Part shown: one piece after another, positions 53,532 through 62,359 of the stretch | How the letters are laid out: every line of letters begins with the position of its first letter | Numbering within the stretch: position 1 is the first letter of the stretch | DNA from: Eukaryota sp. TZLM1-RC | Taxonomy: Eukaryota > Metamonada: BaSk clade | Direction of reading: 5' to 3' | Assembly (NCBI GenBank): GCA_040285825.1 | Contig: JAUPSS010000005.1 | Span: forward strand, 930,001 to 994,000 | Length of the DNA stretch: 64,000 nt | Program-made: the position numbers and the translations under genes | The notes under the pieces: generated by a model | What the model saw: the letters and a program-made list of their open reading frames with translations, nothing else | Databases searched by the model: none | What the model was told of the DNA's origin: nothing

Positions 53532-54762
53532 CTAGAATTGCATTCTCAAATAGGGGGTCATTATTATTTTTGGCTATTTGTTGTTCAGATCTTATTTTAG
53601 AGAACCAAGAAGAAAAAATAGGTAAGTCCTGGTGTCTACTTAGGGATGAAATTGATGGGATGTCTTCGAGGTCCGAATCAGAATCATCGTCTATTGGAGG
53701 TATCTCGTAATTCGAAAGTAAAGTATCTGGTATATTTTCACTACATATAGAAGGAGTTTTCTCATTTTGATCTAAATCAATATTCCTCGATAGCATATCT
53801 GCCCAGTGGTTATCTTCACCTGGTTCATGGACTATATCAAAGTCGAATTCAGATAGTATCGGCAGCCATCTCTTTACAATTCTATTTTTCTCTGGGGCTG
53901 TGGCCAGGAATGCAATATTTTTGTGATCGGTGAAAATTGTTAGATGTCTAGTCAAAAGGTAGCTTTCTAAACAACTTTCAGTTAAAATCAGAAGAATTGC
54001 ATATAATTCTTTCTGTAAAGTGGACCATTTTCTTTGTGTTCCTGTAAGTAATCTACTATAGAACGACAAAGGTTTCACTTTTTTTTTATTCAGCGGGGTT
54101 CCTGCAGGGGAGTATGGTTCAATTTCTTGCCAAATAATGCCTCCAACTGCTGCATCTGATGCGTCGGTACTTATTAGTACGCGCTTGCCCGGAGCTGGTA
54201 ATTCAAGGGGCATGTGATTAATTATTAAATCTTTTATTTGTTTTAGGTAATCGTCATGCTTGCTAGTCCATTTAATTATTCTGGGTTTTCCTTTAATTAG
54301 CTCGTTAATTGGAGCAATTAATTCAGAAATACCTGGAAGCCAATCTCTAATATAATTGATGGATCCTACCAATGAGCGAACTTTTTTCACTGTTTTTGGT
54401 CTAGGGATTCTCATCAAGGCTTCGATTTTTTTCTTACTAATAAATCTAGTTTTATCCTGGAAGGTGCTTCCTAAAATATCAATAGGGTGTTTGGATGTTA
54501 CGAATTTACATTTACGTAAACCTATATTTACACGTCTATTTCTGGCGCATTGGAGGACTCTTTGTAATCTCTTATAGAATTCATCGAAAGTCGTTCCAAC
54601 TATTATAATATCATCAATATATATGAAAACGCCATCAATTTGGAATATTTCCATCATTACATTTTAAACATAATTGACCTTCCAGGGATTGAGATTGATG
54701 TTTTCTCAATGTCCTTCTCAGCTACATTCATCTGCCAGAAAGCTTTTGGTAAATCAAGCGTG
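53490..54762 (-). pseudogene. gypsy B RT C-terminal part and RNase H
   Basis: After the break at 54764 the sequence reads ATLDLPKAFWQMN, then loses about 43 bp near 54663 that encode the CFGLKNIPAVFQ region in copy A. From 54657 a 419-codon frame gives MEIFQIDGVFIYIDDIIIVG (catalytic IDD), the thumb RSLVGSINYIRDWLPG and RNase H (STDASDAAVGGIIWQ, KELYAILLI, FTDHKN, GEDNHWADMLSRN). It ends in a frameshift near 53490. Confidence 0.9.
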
Positions 54763-54763
54763 G

Positions 54764-57700
54764 CTATATATAATCTGCTCTACTTAAAAACTCTAAAATA
54801 TCACTAATCCTAGGTAGATTAGGCTCTACTGAAATCGTGTGGGCATTGACTCCATCTTTACCGCTAAAGTCTCCCGTTGACCTGGGTTTCTTGCCGTCAG
54901 GATATATAACTAAGACAATAGGAGAGCTGAATTTATAATTAGATTCAACTGCATAGCCCATTTCAATCAGTTCATCAAATATTTTGTTTGCTATTTCCAT
55001 TTTGCTGGGATTTAATCGTCTAGCAGGTTTATGTACTATAGCATTCTCGTCTCTAAAGGGGATTGTTAGAGGTTTACAATCGATTCCTTTTCTGTTTGGA
55101 GTTTCACTAAAAACATCGCTGAAAATTCTTAGTAGACTCGTTAATTTTAATTTATTATTATCATCATCTAATTTTATCTCACAACCAGATCTAGTTAACT
55201 GCTCCTCAAAATCAGAAGGACTCGATGATTGGTTATCTAAGGTCCCAATCGAATGTTGAGCGATTCTTGAGTCGAATTCAGATTCTGCATTTAACAAAGT
55301 GCGGTGTTCTTTGTCTAAACTAATGAAAAGACCATCATCCGTCTGAAGCTCAAGTGTTTTTAACATGTCTATCCCTATTAATAATTTGTTCGAACCCGGG
55401 ATTATGGGAAGAGTATGTCTATAATGTACTTGGTGCGCAATGCTTCCTACGTTGAACGACAGAATACCATTTGCACTCCCTAGCGATTTACTTGATACGT
55501 TATTGGCTGGTAAGAACTCAATTGTATCGTCTCTATTAATTGACATATTGCATTTGTTAGCCAAATCTTCTGTTATAACCGAACAAAACGCTGCCGAATC
55601 AATAGTTGCAATCATTTTGATGTTATTTATTAAAATCTCCAATCTTAGAAATGGAGAACGCTGGGATCTGTTGTGGTTCTCACTAACCGTAGAATTTATA
55701 CCAAAAATACTATTGATATCAGAGCTGGGTTTGTGGGATTGTAGAGGATTTAGTAAGAATTGTTGAGCTGTTGGGGAGTTGTTAACTGGGTTTCCGAAAT
55801 CGGCAATTGATTGATTATAATTGATTGCGTTGATTTGTTTCCGATTGGGAAAGTTTCCAGTATTTCTGACCTTGTTGCTGAAACGGTCAATCCGACTGTG
55901 AGAGGTCATGCTCGAACTAGCTGACACGTTCTCAGAAGGGGATGATATTGATGATGTATCCTCTTGTGTATTTATGTAATAAATAGGTCTATACTGACCT
56001 CTACCTTTATGTCCTCTAAAATGGCCACCTCGGCCCCTACCTCTAAACCTAGAAACACGTCTACCACGGCCACCTCGGCCTCTAACTACGCTGCCACTTC
56101 TCGCAGGCTGATCAGCCTCGCCGATCTTAAACCTCAATTCTTTTGGTACCTTGCTCCTGGTACAACGGGGGTCTTTGCATTCGAAAACCGTGTGACCGAT
56201 AGAATTATTTCCTTCGGTGACGTTACAGAATGTACAGAACTTAGATCCCTCTCGTTCATGTCTTTCTGGGACATATTTGTTTTGGGGAGTTCCTTTGGAT
56301 CCGCCTCCCGAGCGACGTTTAGCACCTGGACCAGATGGTGTTGTGCCTCTAGAGAACGTTCTCATGGTCAAAAGGCCTAATGGGATGTCTTCTTCTCTTT
56401 CAGCTTGTTTTCTCAAAAGTTCCATGGTGTGCCTATTTCCTGTTGTTTGGCACCAAGCTAAAAAGTGTCTCCTGGTGGTCGAAATCAGGTCTAACAAAGT
56501 TGTACCTGTTGAAGGGTCCCATAGAACTTCTCTTGTCCAATGGCTTGCCAGCTCCTTGGTAATGGCAAAATTATCTATGCCCAAGAGAAAGTATTCTGCA
56601 ATAAGGGCGGGTGAGAGGGTTATTAAACCACTGCTTCCCCTAATTGATGCAGATATGGAGTGATCAACCATGTAAGTGGTCATCCTCAGGACGTCTCCAA
56701 AATCTTCGACGAACCTACCAAATTCGTTGTCCGCATCCACTTTGTTGTGGATGTTTCTCCAGTTTATACATGGTTTTGCTAGGGCAGAGCAAGCCTCATG
56801 ATATGAGGTAAATTGTGTCCTGCGTAGCAGAAAAACCATTAGGTCGGCGTCTGAGAAGTCCGGTCTTAGAAGTCCTTGGCCTTGCCATCTAGAGATGAGA
56901 TGGGGGTCGACCATGCTTGATAAGCCGGATGGACAAGTACTAATCATCATACTTCTAAATAAGTCATAATGATGGATAGGAGGTCCCAAACGTTTCGTTA
57001 GTTCTGGGTCGATCCTTAAGAGTGGCTGTTTCATGTCCCTGTCTATTTCTTCTCTGATGTGAGATGGGAGTGATGATAACAACTCAGGGGTAATCTGGGT
57101 CTTTCCTTCGCCAAATATTTGGGTTGCTATCAACATAGCACGAGACCAATCAGATTGACCAGGGGCTTGAAAGCTTCGATTGGCTATCTTGCGCCCGTAT
57201 TTGTCCCATGTTTGGAATTTGAGGAGGAAGGAGACGAGAGACATCTTGTTGAGAGGGTCCTTCTCAGATAGGTGAGGGGCTTTATATTCAGCTGACCTAG
57301 GCTGAGAGTCCACATGTCTCTGAAGACTACTTGCTATACTCATATCCAAAATGTTTCTAGGAGCTTGGAGGTCTTCCAAACGAAGAGGCTCCTCAGAAGT
57401 AACTCTTCTACGAGGGGGTTGAGGAGGAGGTGTTTCATCTAAACTAGGTCCTCTCAACTCGACTTCGTCTTCTGATGCACTAGTGAGCATAGGTTGGGAG
57501 GGACTTGATGGTCCCTGAACCACTCTGGTAGGTCTGTTTGCTCGTTCTGTCACATCTACTGTTGGGATGTGATCAGGGAGTACGTCAATGGAACAGACTT
57601 GTACCGGTTGCTCTTTTTCAGATATAATGGGGGCAATTATAGGAAGATTAGGTCTCTGGTGGAGCTCTGTTGATTGATCACCCGTGACCAAGAACCTGAA

Positions 57701-58789
57701 CTTCTTCTTCCTTGTCGTTGATTCCCCGAATTGCTGAATGAAGTTATTTGGGCGGCTCCTAAATGTGGATACGCTTGAACGTTCCGTAAGTATATTATTT
57801 AGGGCGTCCGCGTCAAAGAAGTCACTGACGGGATCCAACTTACTTGGATTTGTGCTGTCTGCTTGTTCCATGTATTCTCTGAAACAAGTAGGAGCCCCAT
57901 CCTCTACCTCTGAGTAGTTATGGATGATCGTATCAAAGTACGAGTCCATCCATGCCGGTAATTTAGTTTGCAGGATGTCGTCGGTATCGGTTCTGCTCCT
58001 TCGTTCGATGGCTAAGAACCTGATCCTTCTCCCGAACTGATCTAAGTGAATGGCTTCCCAATCAGGCCTATCTTTGATAGGCTTTGCCAGAATCACATGG
58101 ATCTCTCTATCCATACCGGTTATCCTAGGACGGCGTTCTGCCCCGCGTCCATAGGGGTCTCTACTCAAAGTGTCCAACGCGTTAATGAGTTCTCTTCTCT
58201 CATTTTGAGGGAATTCGTAGACTCTATTAGGGTCCCCTTTATGGCCCAGAGTCTGGAATCCCACATTTCTACCAGATTTTGATATTTGCTTCCAAAGGGG
58301 AGGGAGCTGCTCGAACAAACAGTAATCTGTTGGTTCAAGGTGAGCTTCCGCGTCCTTCATTATCTGTTGGCGAAGCTCTATTTCATCGTCGTCCATTTCT
58401 TCTAAAACGGACTGGAGTTCTTCGTAGTCCTTTAGGGCAGACGAAGTATCCGAGCTTAATCCAACATTTTCTTTAGGTGAGGAGGGGGGTGGTCCCGTTC
58501 CTGAAACCTTATCTGGTTTGTTGGACATGGAAAGGGCGGGAGGTGGTTCCGTGCCTGGTTCCATTGTTTTTGATTTGGAAGAGGCGGGAGGTGGTTCCGT
58601 GCCTGGTTCCATATCTTTCTCATGAGGAGGGGCGAAGGGTGGTCTCGAGCCCGAGTCCTCTTCTTTATTTGACTCTTCAGTCCCTGCTGTTGTTGTATAT
58701 ATGCACAAAGCATCTCTGTCGTACTGTTGCATCTGTCTAATGTAAAAAATTTGGCTGGAGTCAGTGTCCTGGCGAGGAGAGACTGACAT
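54764..58789 (-). CDS. gypsy B Gag-protease-RT open reading frame (1,341 codons)
   Basis: The ATG is at 58787-58789, about 84 bases behind the 5' LTR. Residues 40-110 hold imperfect EPGTEPPPA repeats. A capsid-like helical part covers about 480-800. An unusual zinc finger CTFCNVTEGNNSIGH-TVFEC (CX2CX10HX4C) lies near 860, and an RGG-rich RNA-binding stretch near 900-935. The retropepsin has the triplet DSA (about 1065) and a LLIGIDML segment. The RT N-terminus is FSSPIVLVIYPDGKKPRSTG-DF. A 2-bp gain at 54764 (ATATATAG instead of ACATCG) stops the frame in the RT. Gag and protease look intact and may be functional, but pol is not. Confidence 0.9.
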   Translation of the reverse strand: MSVSPRQDTDSSQIFYIRQMQQYDRDALCIYTTTAGTEESNKEEDSGSRPPFAPPHEKDMEPGTEPPPASSKSKTMEPGTEPPPALSMSNKPDKVSGTGPPPSSPKENVGLSSDTSSALKDYEELQSVLEEMDDDEIELRQQIMKDAEAHLEPTDYCLFEQLPPLWKQISKSGRNVGFQTLGHKGDPNRVYEFPQNERRELINALDTLSRDPYGRGAERRPRITGMDREIHVILAKPIKDRPDWEAIHLDQFGRRIRFLAIERRSRTDTDDILQTKLPAWMDSYFDTIIHNYSEVEDGAPTCFREYMEQADSTNPSKLDPVSDFFDADALNNILTERSSVSTFRSRPNNFIQQFGESTTRKKKFRFLVTGDQSTELHQRPNLPIIAPIISEKEQPVQVCSIDVLPDHIPTVDVTERANRPTRVVQGPSSPSQPMLTSASEDEVELRGPSLDETPPPQPPRRRVTSEEPLRLEDLQAPRNILDMSIASSLQRHVDSQPRSAEYKAPHLSEKDPLNKMSLVSFLLKFQTWDKYGRKIANRSFQAPGQSDWSRAMLIATQIFGEGKTQITPELLSSLPSHIREEIDRDMKQPLLRIDPELTKRLGPPIHHYDLFRSMMISTCPSGLSSMVDPHLISRWQGQGLLRPDFSDADLMVFLLRRTQFTSYHEACSALAKPCINWRNIHNKVDADNEFGRFVEDFGDVLRMTTYMVDHSISASIRGSSGLITLSPALIAEYFLLGIDNFAITKELASHWTREVLWDPSTGTTLLDLISTTRRHFLAWCQTTGNRHTMELLRKQAEREEDIPLGLLTMRTFSRGTTPSGPGAKRRSGGGSKGTPQNKYVPERHEREGSKFCTFCNVTEGNNSIGHTVFECKDPRCTRSKVPKELRFKIGEADQPARSGSVVRGRGGRGRRVSRFRGRGRGGHFRGHKGRGQYRPIYYINTQEDTSSISSPSENVSASSSMTSHSRIDRFSNKVRNTGNFPNRKQINAINYNQSIADFGNPVNNSPTAQQFLLNPLQSHKPSSDINSIFGINSTVSENHNRSQRSPFLRLEILINNIKMIATIDSAAFCSVITEDLANKCNMSINRDDTIEFLPANNVSSKSLGSANGILSFNVGSIAHQVHYRHTLPIIPGSNKLLIGIDMLKTLELQTDDGLFISLDKEHRTLLNAESEFDSRIAQHSIGTLDNQSSSPSDFEEQLTRSGCEIKLDDDNNKLKLTSLLRIFSDVFSETPNRKGIDCKPLTIPFRDENAIVHKPARRLNPSKMEIANKIFDELIEMGYAVESNYKFSSPIVLVIYPDGKKPRSTGDFSGKDGVNAHTISVEPNLPRISDILEFLSRADYI

Positions 58790-58859
58790 GATATCCGCTG
58801 AAGATATCCTCTGTTTGATAGCTGTGAGTTGTGTGAACGGTATACCTATAACCTAATAC

Positions 58860-58872
58860 GGCCAATAATTAT
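58860..58872 (-). other. putative primer-binding site of gypsy B
   Basis: ATAATTATTGGCC on the minus strand directly follows the 5' LTR. It does not begin with TGG at the LTR border, as a tRNA 3'-end primer site would; TGG appears only at its ninth base. Confidence 0.6.
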
Positions 58873-58953
58873 TGTTGCCTTTGGTTGCAAAAGTGGTTGA
58901 GATAAAGATAATTTATTTTCTATTCATATTATAAAAGCCTTAGGGCGCCAACA
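58873..58953 (-). repeat. 5' LTR of gypsy B (81 bp)
   Basis: It has the same ends as the 3' LTR, with one substitution (T for A at 58882 relative to the 3' copy). Confidence 0.95.
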
Positions 58954-59148
58954 TTTCTTGTTCTTTACTAGTGTTTATTTTTCAGGAAGTTTTTTCAAAA
59001 ATCGTTCTTCTGCAACATTATTTTTACATGGTTATGTTCTAGTGAAGAAACTGATTATGCAACAAATGAAATTAAGAAAATTTACGTTAAATTGATGAGA
59101 ATAAGACTCATTCAACACAATCAGCTAGATTCATGTACAGTTGACAAT

Positions 59149-59180
59149 CTGAAGTTAATAATATGAAGTGATGTTCACAC
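59149..59180 (-). other. 32-nt intron in EF-hand copy 2
   Basis: GTGTGAACATC at the start and ATTAACTTCAG at the end, the latter the same 11 bases as the end of the SDR intron. Confidence 0.8.
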
Positions 59181-59242
59181 AATTAATGACTCCTGTTCCA
59201 TCAAAATCAACATTGTTGATGATGTCATCAAGCTTTTTCTCA

Positions 59243-59266
59243 CTCAGGTTAGATTAAAAAGACAAC
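59243..59266 (-). other. 24-nt intron in EF-hand copy 2
   Basis: GTTGTCTTTTTAATCTAACC then TGAG. The length is a multiple of three and it holds a TAA stop. It is at the same codon as the 25-nt intron of copy 1. Donor and acceptor are weaker than in copy 1. Confidence 0.72.
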
Positions 59267-59490
59267 CTTATGTTCAGGTCCAAGTCAAGAACAAACTTCT
59301 TGAAGGTGGAGATCTTAATGAAGCTGTCATCATTCTTCTCCAACATGCGATACATTTCAAGTACTTGATTCTCGTCATCGCTTTCGTACAGAAGTGTAGC
59401 AATATCAACCCATTGTTGGAAAGAAATGTTTCCAGTCTTGGACACATCGTAATCATTGAACAATTGGTTTAACTTATCTTCAGGAGGATC

Positions 59491-59640
59491 CTAGTAACCA
59501 AAGGACTGTTACAATTAGGAGTAGAGTAGGAAAATCGCGCACTGAAAAGAATTGTTGGTGTTGATGCATGTATTGAGAATATCGAATATTGTTTTTTGTT
59601 TAGTTGTTATAATTGCGTTTCAAATTTTTTTTAACAAAGA
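59491..59640 (+). pseudogene. NL1-like 3'-end fragment
   Basis: The stretch reads TKGLLQLGVE, a stop, then ENRALKRIVGVDACIENIEY, matching the C-terminus of NL1 copy 1 (TKALLQLGIEYENRALKRFD), and ends in a T/A-rich tail. It removed or replaced the 5' half of the EF-hand gene. Confidence 0.82.
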
Positions 59641-59926
59641 CATAGAATTATTGTGTATTCGTTTTTCAATACAAACATCTGTTCATATACAATAACAGTT
59701 ACAAGCTTCAATAGTTTAACAGTTGAGGAAATATCTTGTACATTATTCCAAAACAAAGTTGGAAATATGGAATACAAGAACTGGTAACATTGAGCCTCAA
59801 CACCAGAAGGCGGGTGTGTGATCTAGAGAGCATATTCTTTGGGGTTCATTTCAAAATCTCAACCACTAAACACTGTAAATTTTGACTCTAATAACAGCCA
59901 ACGTACGCTAAAATCATCAGCCTCAA
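59641..59926. other. 5' flank of the RING/B-box gene
   Basis: No frame or repeat is recognised; it presumably holds the promoter. Confidence 0.4.
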
Positions 59927-62359
59927 ATGAGTCTTTCTGAATGTAGTTTGTGTCTTGAATCAATGGAAGAAGCCACCACCCTTCCCAGTGGACATAGTTT
60001 CTGTCGAACCAAATGTCTCTCCAAATGGCTGAAATCAAACACCACATGCCCCTCCTGCCGTAACTACATTCCACAACGAGCTTTCTTCTTCGATAGAGTC
60101 TTGCGGGAATCGATCGATGGCCTTAACCAGAAACCAAAGGAGTTGACCATCTGTAATTTCTGCCTCGCATCCGACGCCACAATCTTTTGTTCACAATGCA
60201 GTGATCATCTCTGTCAGCAGTGCTCCACTCATCTTCATCAATACAAAATTTTCCAGGACCATAATATCGTCCCTCTCGAGGAGAAATCCCCCCTCCCTGT
60301 CGTCAAGTGTCCTCATCATAATACAAAAAACCTTGAATACTTCTGTTCCCAATGCAAGGTTGCAATTTGTGATGCTTGTGCTCTTTCACAAACTCACGTG
60401 GCCCATAACAAATGCCTTGTACCTCTTCCCAATGCCAAGGAAGACGTCAGTGAAGATGTGATGGGTGCGCAGAATTCATTGAATGTTTCTCACTTGCAAG
60501 AACCAACCGAAAGAGTTCAACATATTGAGCAGAAAACTCCTTCAACCCGGCAATCATTTGAAGAGACAAGAGATGAGCCCATTTATGATGCTGTTTTCAA
60601 ATATGTAAACGAGTGTTTTAATCAGTCAAATAATGATAAACTTAGACCAGATCAAAAAGATGATCTGAATACCATTACTAGTAAAGATTGGTGCTCTCTT
60701 TGTAGTCGTTTGTTAGTAATTCGAGACAATTCTTTGAAGTATAGAACTTTGTGCGCTGATTTTTTGACTGTTGATCCGTTAGTTCCTGAACATCACCTTG
60801 ATTGGTACAATATCTTAGTCACTTGGCTCCGGTATTTGATTTTAAATAATTTTGATCCATTACTTTTACCATCTTTTCCTCTAGGAATTGACGATGACGT
60901 CATTTGTTACATAATTGAAAATTTGTTTTCACTGGAAACAATTGATGAACCTAAGCTTGGCTTGTTTTGTTCTCTTATTCAGTCGTTTAAAAATAACGAG
61001 GAGAGGATATTGTTCACTAAAAGCCACCACAATGTTTTCAAATCTTTGCAGTCTGAACAGTTGCAGACTGTATTGCATGTGTTGTTTACCACAACTTTCT
61101 TAAATACCAGTTCTTTTGAAGATTTGGATAGTATTTGTTTTCATTATGTTTCACCATTCCTCAGCTTCTTCGAATGTGATTTGGATACTTTCAAGATAGT
61201 TGTTACCACATTGACATCAGTAATCAACAACCGTTTGCTTGATTGTAGCATTGATTTCAATGACCCTGCTATCTATGAAGAATCCGAAATGCAATTGACT
61301 GAACTCAATGATTATGCTCGTATAATTCTATATTCTAGAAGATTTTTGCTTGCAGTCCAGCACAGCATTGATAATAATGTACCTATTCACCCAATTATCA
61401 TGAGGTACATTTTAACTGAACAGCTTGATTCCGACCATCTTCTTGGAGTTAAGTCTTGTGGATTGAGATATCTGACATCAACACGTGGAAGTTTTCAAGT
61501 TGTTGATTTTATTTGTAATGAAATTTTCAGAGCTGATAATATTCTTGATACAAAAACTAAAGCTCAACTTCTTTCTGCATTGTTTGTTGAAAAAGCAGCT
61601 GCGGGTGTTGGTCCGTGCTTTTCTACTGATGTGGAAAATATACATAAGTTCAATTTCAATCATGATTCAACTTATCATCAACAATTTTTCTCCGAATATG
61701 TTCATGTTTTTTCTTCTCCAATGGACAAACAATTCCAATTTAATCCTAGTTTTTTGAGAGGACTTTTTGGCCTTCCAACAGATGAACTTGGAAAAATTTT
61801 GCCTAGTTTGCCACAAAACATCTGTCAGATATTTTACCTTTTCGATAATAAGGATCTATTAGTACCAGTCCTGGAAGTGATTGATTTACCAGGTTTTAAG
61901 GAGCTTATAGATGCTGACACTATTGAAAACTGTTTTGTTCCCGGTTGTTGGCCAAATATAGTGCTTTCTCAATTTGGTATAATGAATCCTTCCCTTAGAA
62001 CCCATTTATACTATTGCAAAAACTGTTTTTCGTGGATTGATGTCATGGATTCTGGTGGGATTTCTCAATTTTCTGTGGAACAACGCCCATTTGCACTGAG
62101 AGATGATAAAAAATGTAAAGTTTGTCAAGAAAACTGCTTGCATTTTCTTCCTCGTGATTCAGAAGGTAGAAATATTCGTAACTACAATCAAATTATATAC
62201 GACCATTTCAAGAATAATTGGTCATGTGGTTTTGTTCCTTTTACTGTTTACTTTGAGTTAATGGAAAACCATATCAGAAATCTAATCCCTTATACCAGTT
62301 TATCTGCTTATAGGAAGCTCTTAGCTCCTAGCTCTTTGCTAGGTGTTGTTGTTGTTTAA
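59927..62359 (+). CDS. RING-like / double B-box (TRIM-type) protein
   Basis: 810 codons run from the ATG at 59927. A RING-like domain spans residues 6-44 (CSLC ... LPSGHSFCRTKC ... CPSC), but the third zinc ligand is Ser21 where LPCGH is usual, and the C26-C30 spacing is one longer than normal. B-box-like units lie at 76-116 (CNFC...CSQC...CQQC) and 128-162 (CPHH...CSQC...CDAC..SQTHVAH). A long helical, leucine-rich middle with no recognised domain follows. Near the end, YCKNC...CKVCQENC forms a possible zinc ribbon (about 705-745). TRIM-type proteins are often E3 ubiquitin ligases; with the altered RING this needs proof. The last residues (GVVVV) come from a GTT repeat at the border of the gypsy fragment, so the natural C-terminus may have been lost. 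Confidence 0.8.
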   Translation: MSLSECSLCLESMEEATTLPSGHSFCRTKCLSKWLKSNTTCPSCRNYIPQRAFFFDRVLRESIDGLNQKPKELTICNFCLASDATIFCSQCSDHLCQQCSTHLHQYKIFQDHNIVPLEEKSPLPVVKCPHHNTKNLEYFCSQCKVAICDACALSQTHVAHNKCLVPLPNAKEDVSEDVMGAQNSLNVSHLQEPTERVQHIEQKTPSTRQSFEETRDEPIYDAVFKYVNECFNQSNNDKLRPDQKDDLNTITSKDWCSLCSRLLVIRDNSLKYRTLCADFLTVDPLVPEHHLDWYNILVTWLRYLILNNFDPLLLPSFPLGIDDDVICYIIENLFSLETIDEPKLGLFCSLIQSFKNNEERILFTKSHHNVFKSLQSEQLQTVLHVLFTTTFLNTSSFEDLDSICFHYVSPFLSFFECDLDTFKIVVTTLTSVINNRLLDCSIDFNDPAIYEESEMQLTELNDYARIILYSRRFLLAVQHSIDNNVPIHPIIMRYILTEQLDSDHLLGVKSCGLRYLTSTRGSFQVVDFICNEIFRADNILDTKTKAQLLSALFVEKAAAGVGPCFSTDVENIHKFNFNHDSTYHQQFFSEYVHVFSSPMDKQFQFNPSFLRGLFGLPTDELGKILPSLPQNICQIFYLFDNKDLLVPVLEVIDLPGFKELIDADTIENCFVPGCWPNIVLSQFGIMNPSLRTHLYYCKNCFSWIDVMDSGGISQFSVEQRPFALRDDKKCKVCQENCLHFLPRDSEGRNIRNYNQIIYDHFKNNWSCGFVPFTVYFELMENHIRNLIPYTSLSAYRKLLAPSSLLGVVVV

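Larger units (their letters stand above)
50820..58953 (-). mobile_element. Ty3/gypsy-like LTR retrotransposon, copy B (complete ends)
   Basis: Two 81-bp LTRs differing at one base enclose gag and pol, and a 4-bp target duplication TTTC is seen at 50816-50819 and 58954-58957. The element is 8.1 kb including a nested GOL copy (51618-52720), so about 7.0 kb without it. The near-identity of the LTRs points to a recent insertion, yet pol has frameshifts, which suggests a defective copy mobilised in trans or fast decay. Confidence 0.95.
59112..59490 (-). pseudogene. EF-hand (calmodulin/centrin-like) gene, second copy, N-terminus lost
   Basis: The minus strand starts at DPPEDKLNQLFNDYDVSKTG and continues NISFQQWVDIATLLYESDDE to VLDLDLNI. 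After a 24-nt intron (59243-59266) it reads SEKKLDDIINNVDFDGTGVIN, and after a 32-nt intron (59149-59180) a short tail ending ADCVE-TGA. At 59491 the homology to the copy at 36101-36303 stops, and an NL1 fragment takes its place, so the first EF-hand is missing. The remaining codons are open, so the loss may be recent. Confidence 0.82.

Noticed and set aside
55964-56663. Plus-strand frames of 138 and 148 codons inside gypsy B gag
   Set aside because: They are antisense to a well-supported gag with RGG and zinc motifs and have no conserved counterpart in copy A.
50820-58953. Gypsy B as a retrovirus with an envelope gene
   Set aside because: No third gene lies between the integrase end (51014) and the polypurine tract (50901-50918), so there is no room for an envelope protein.
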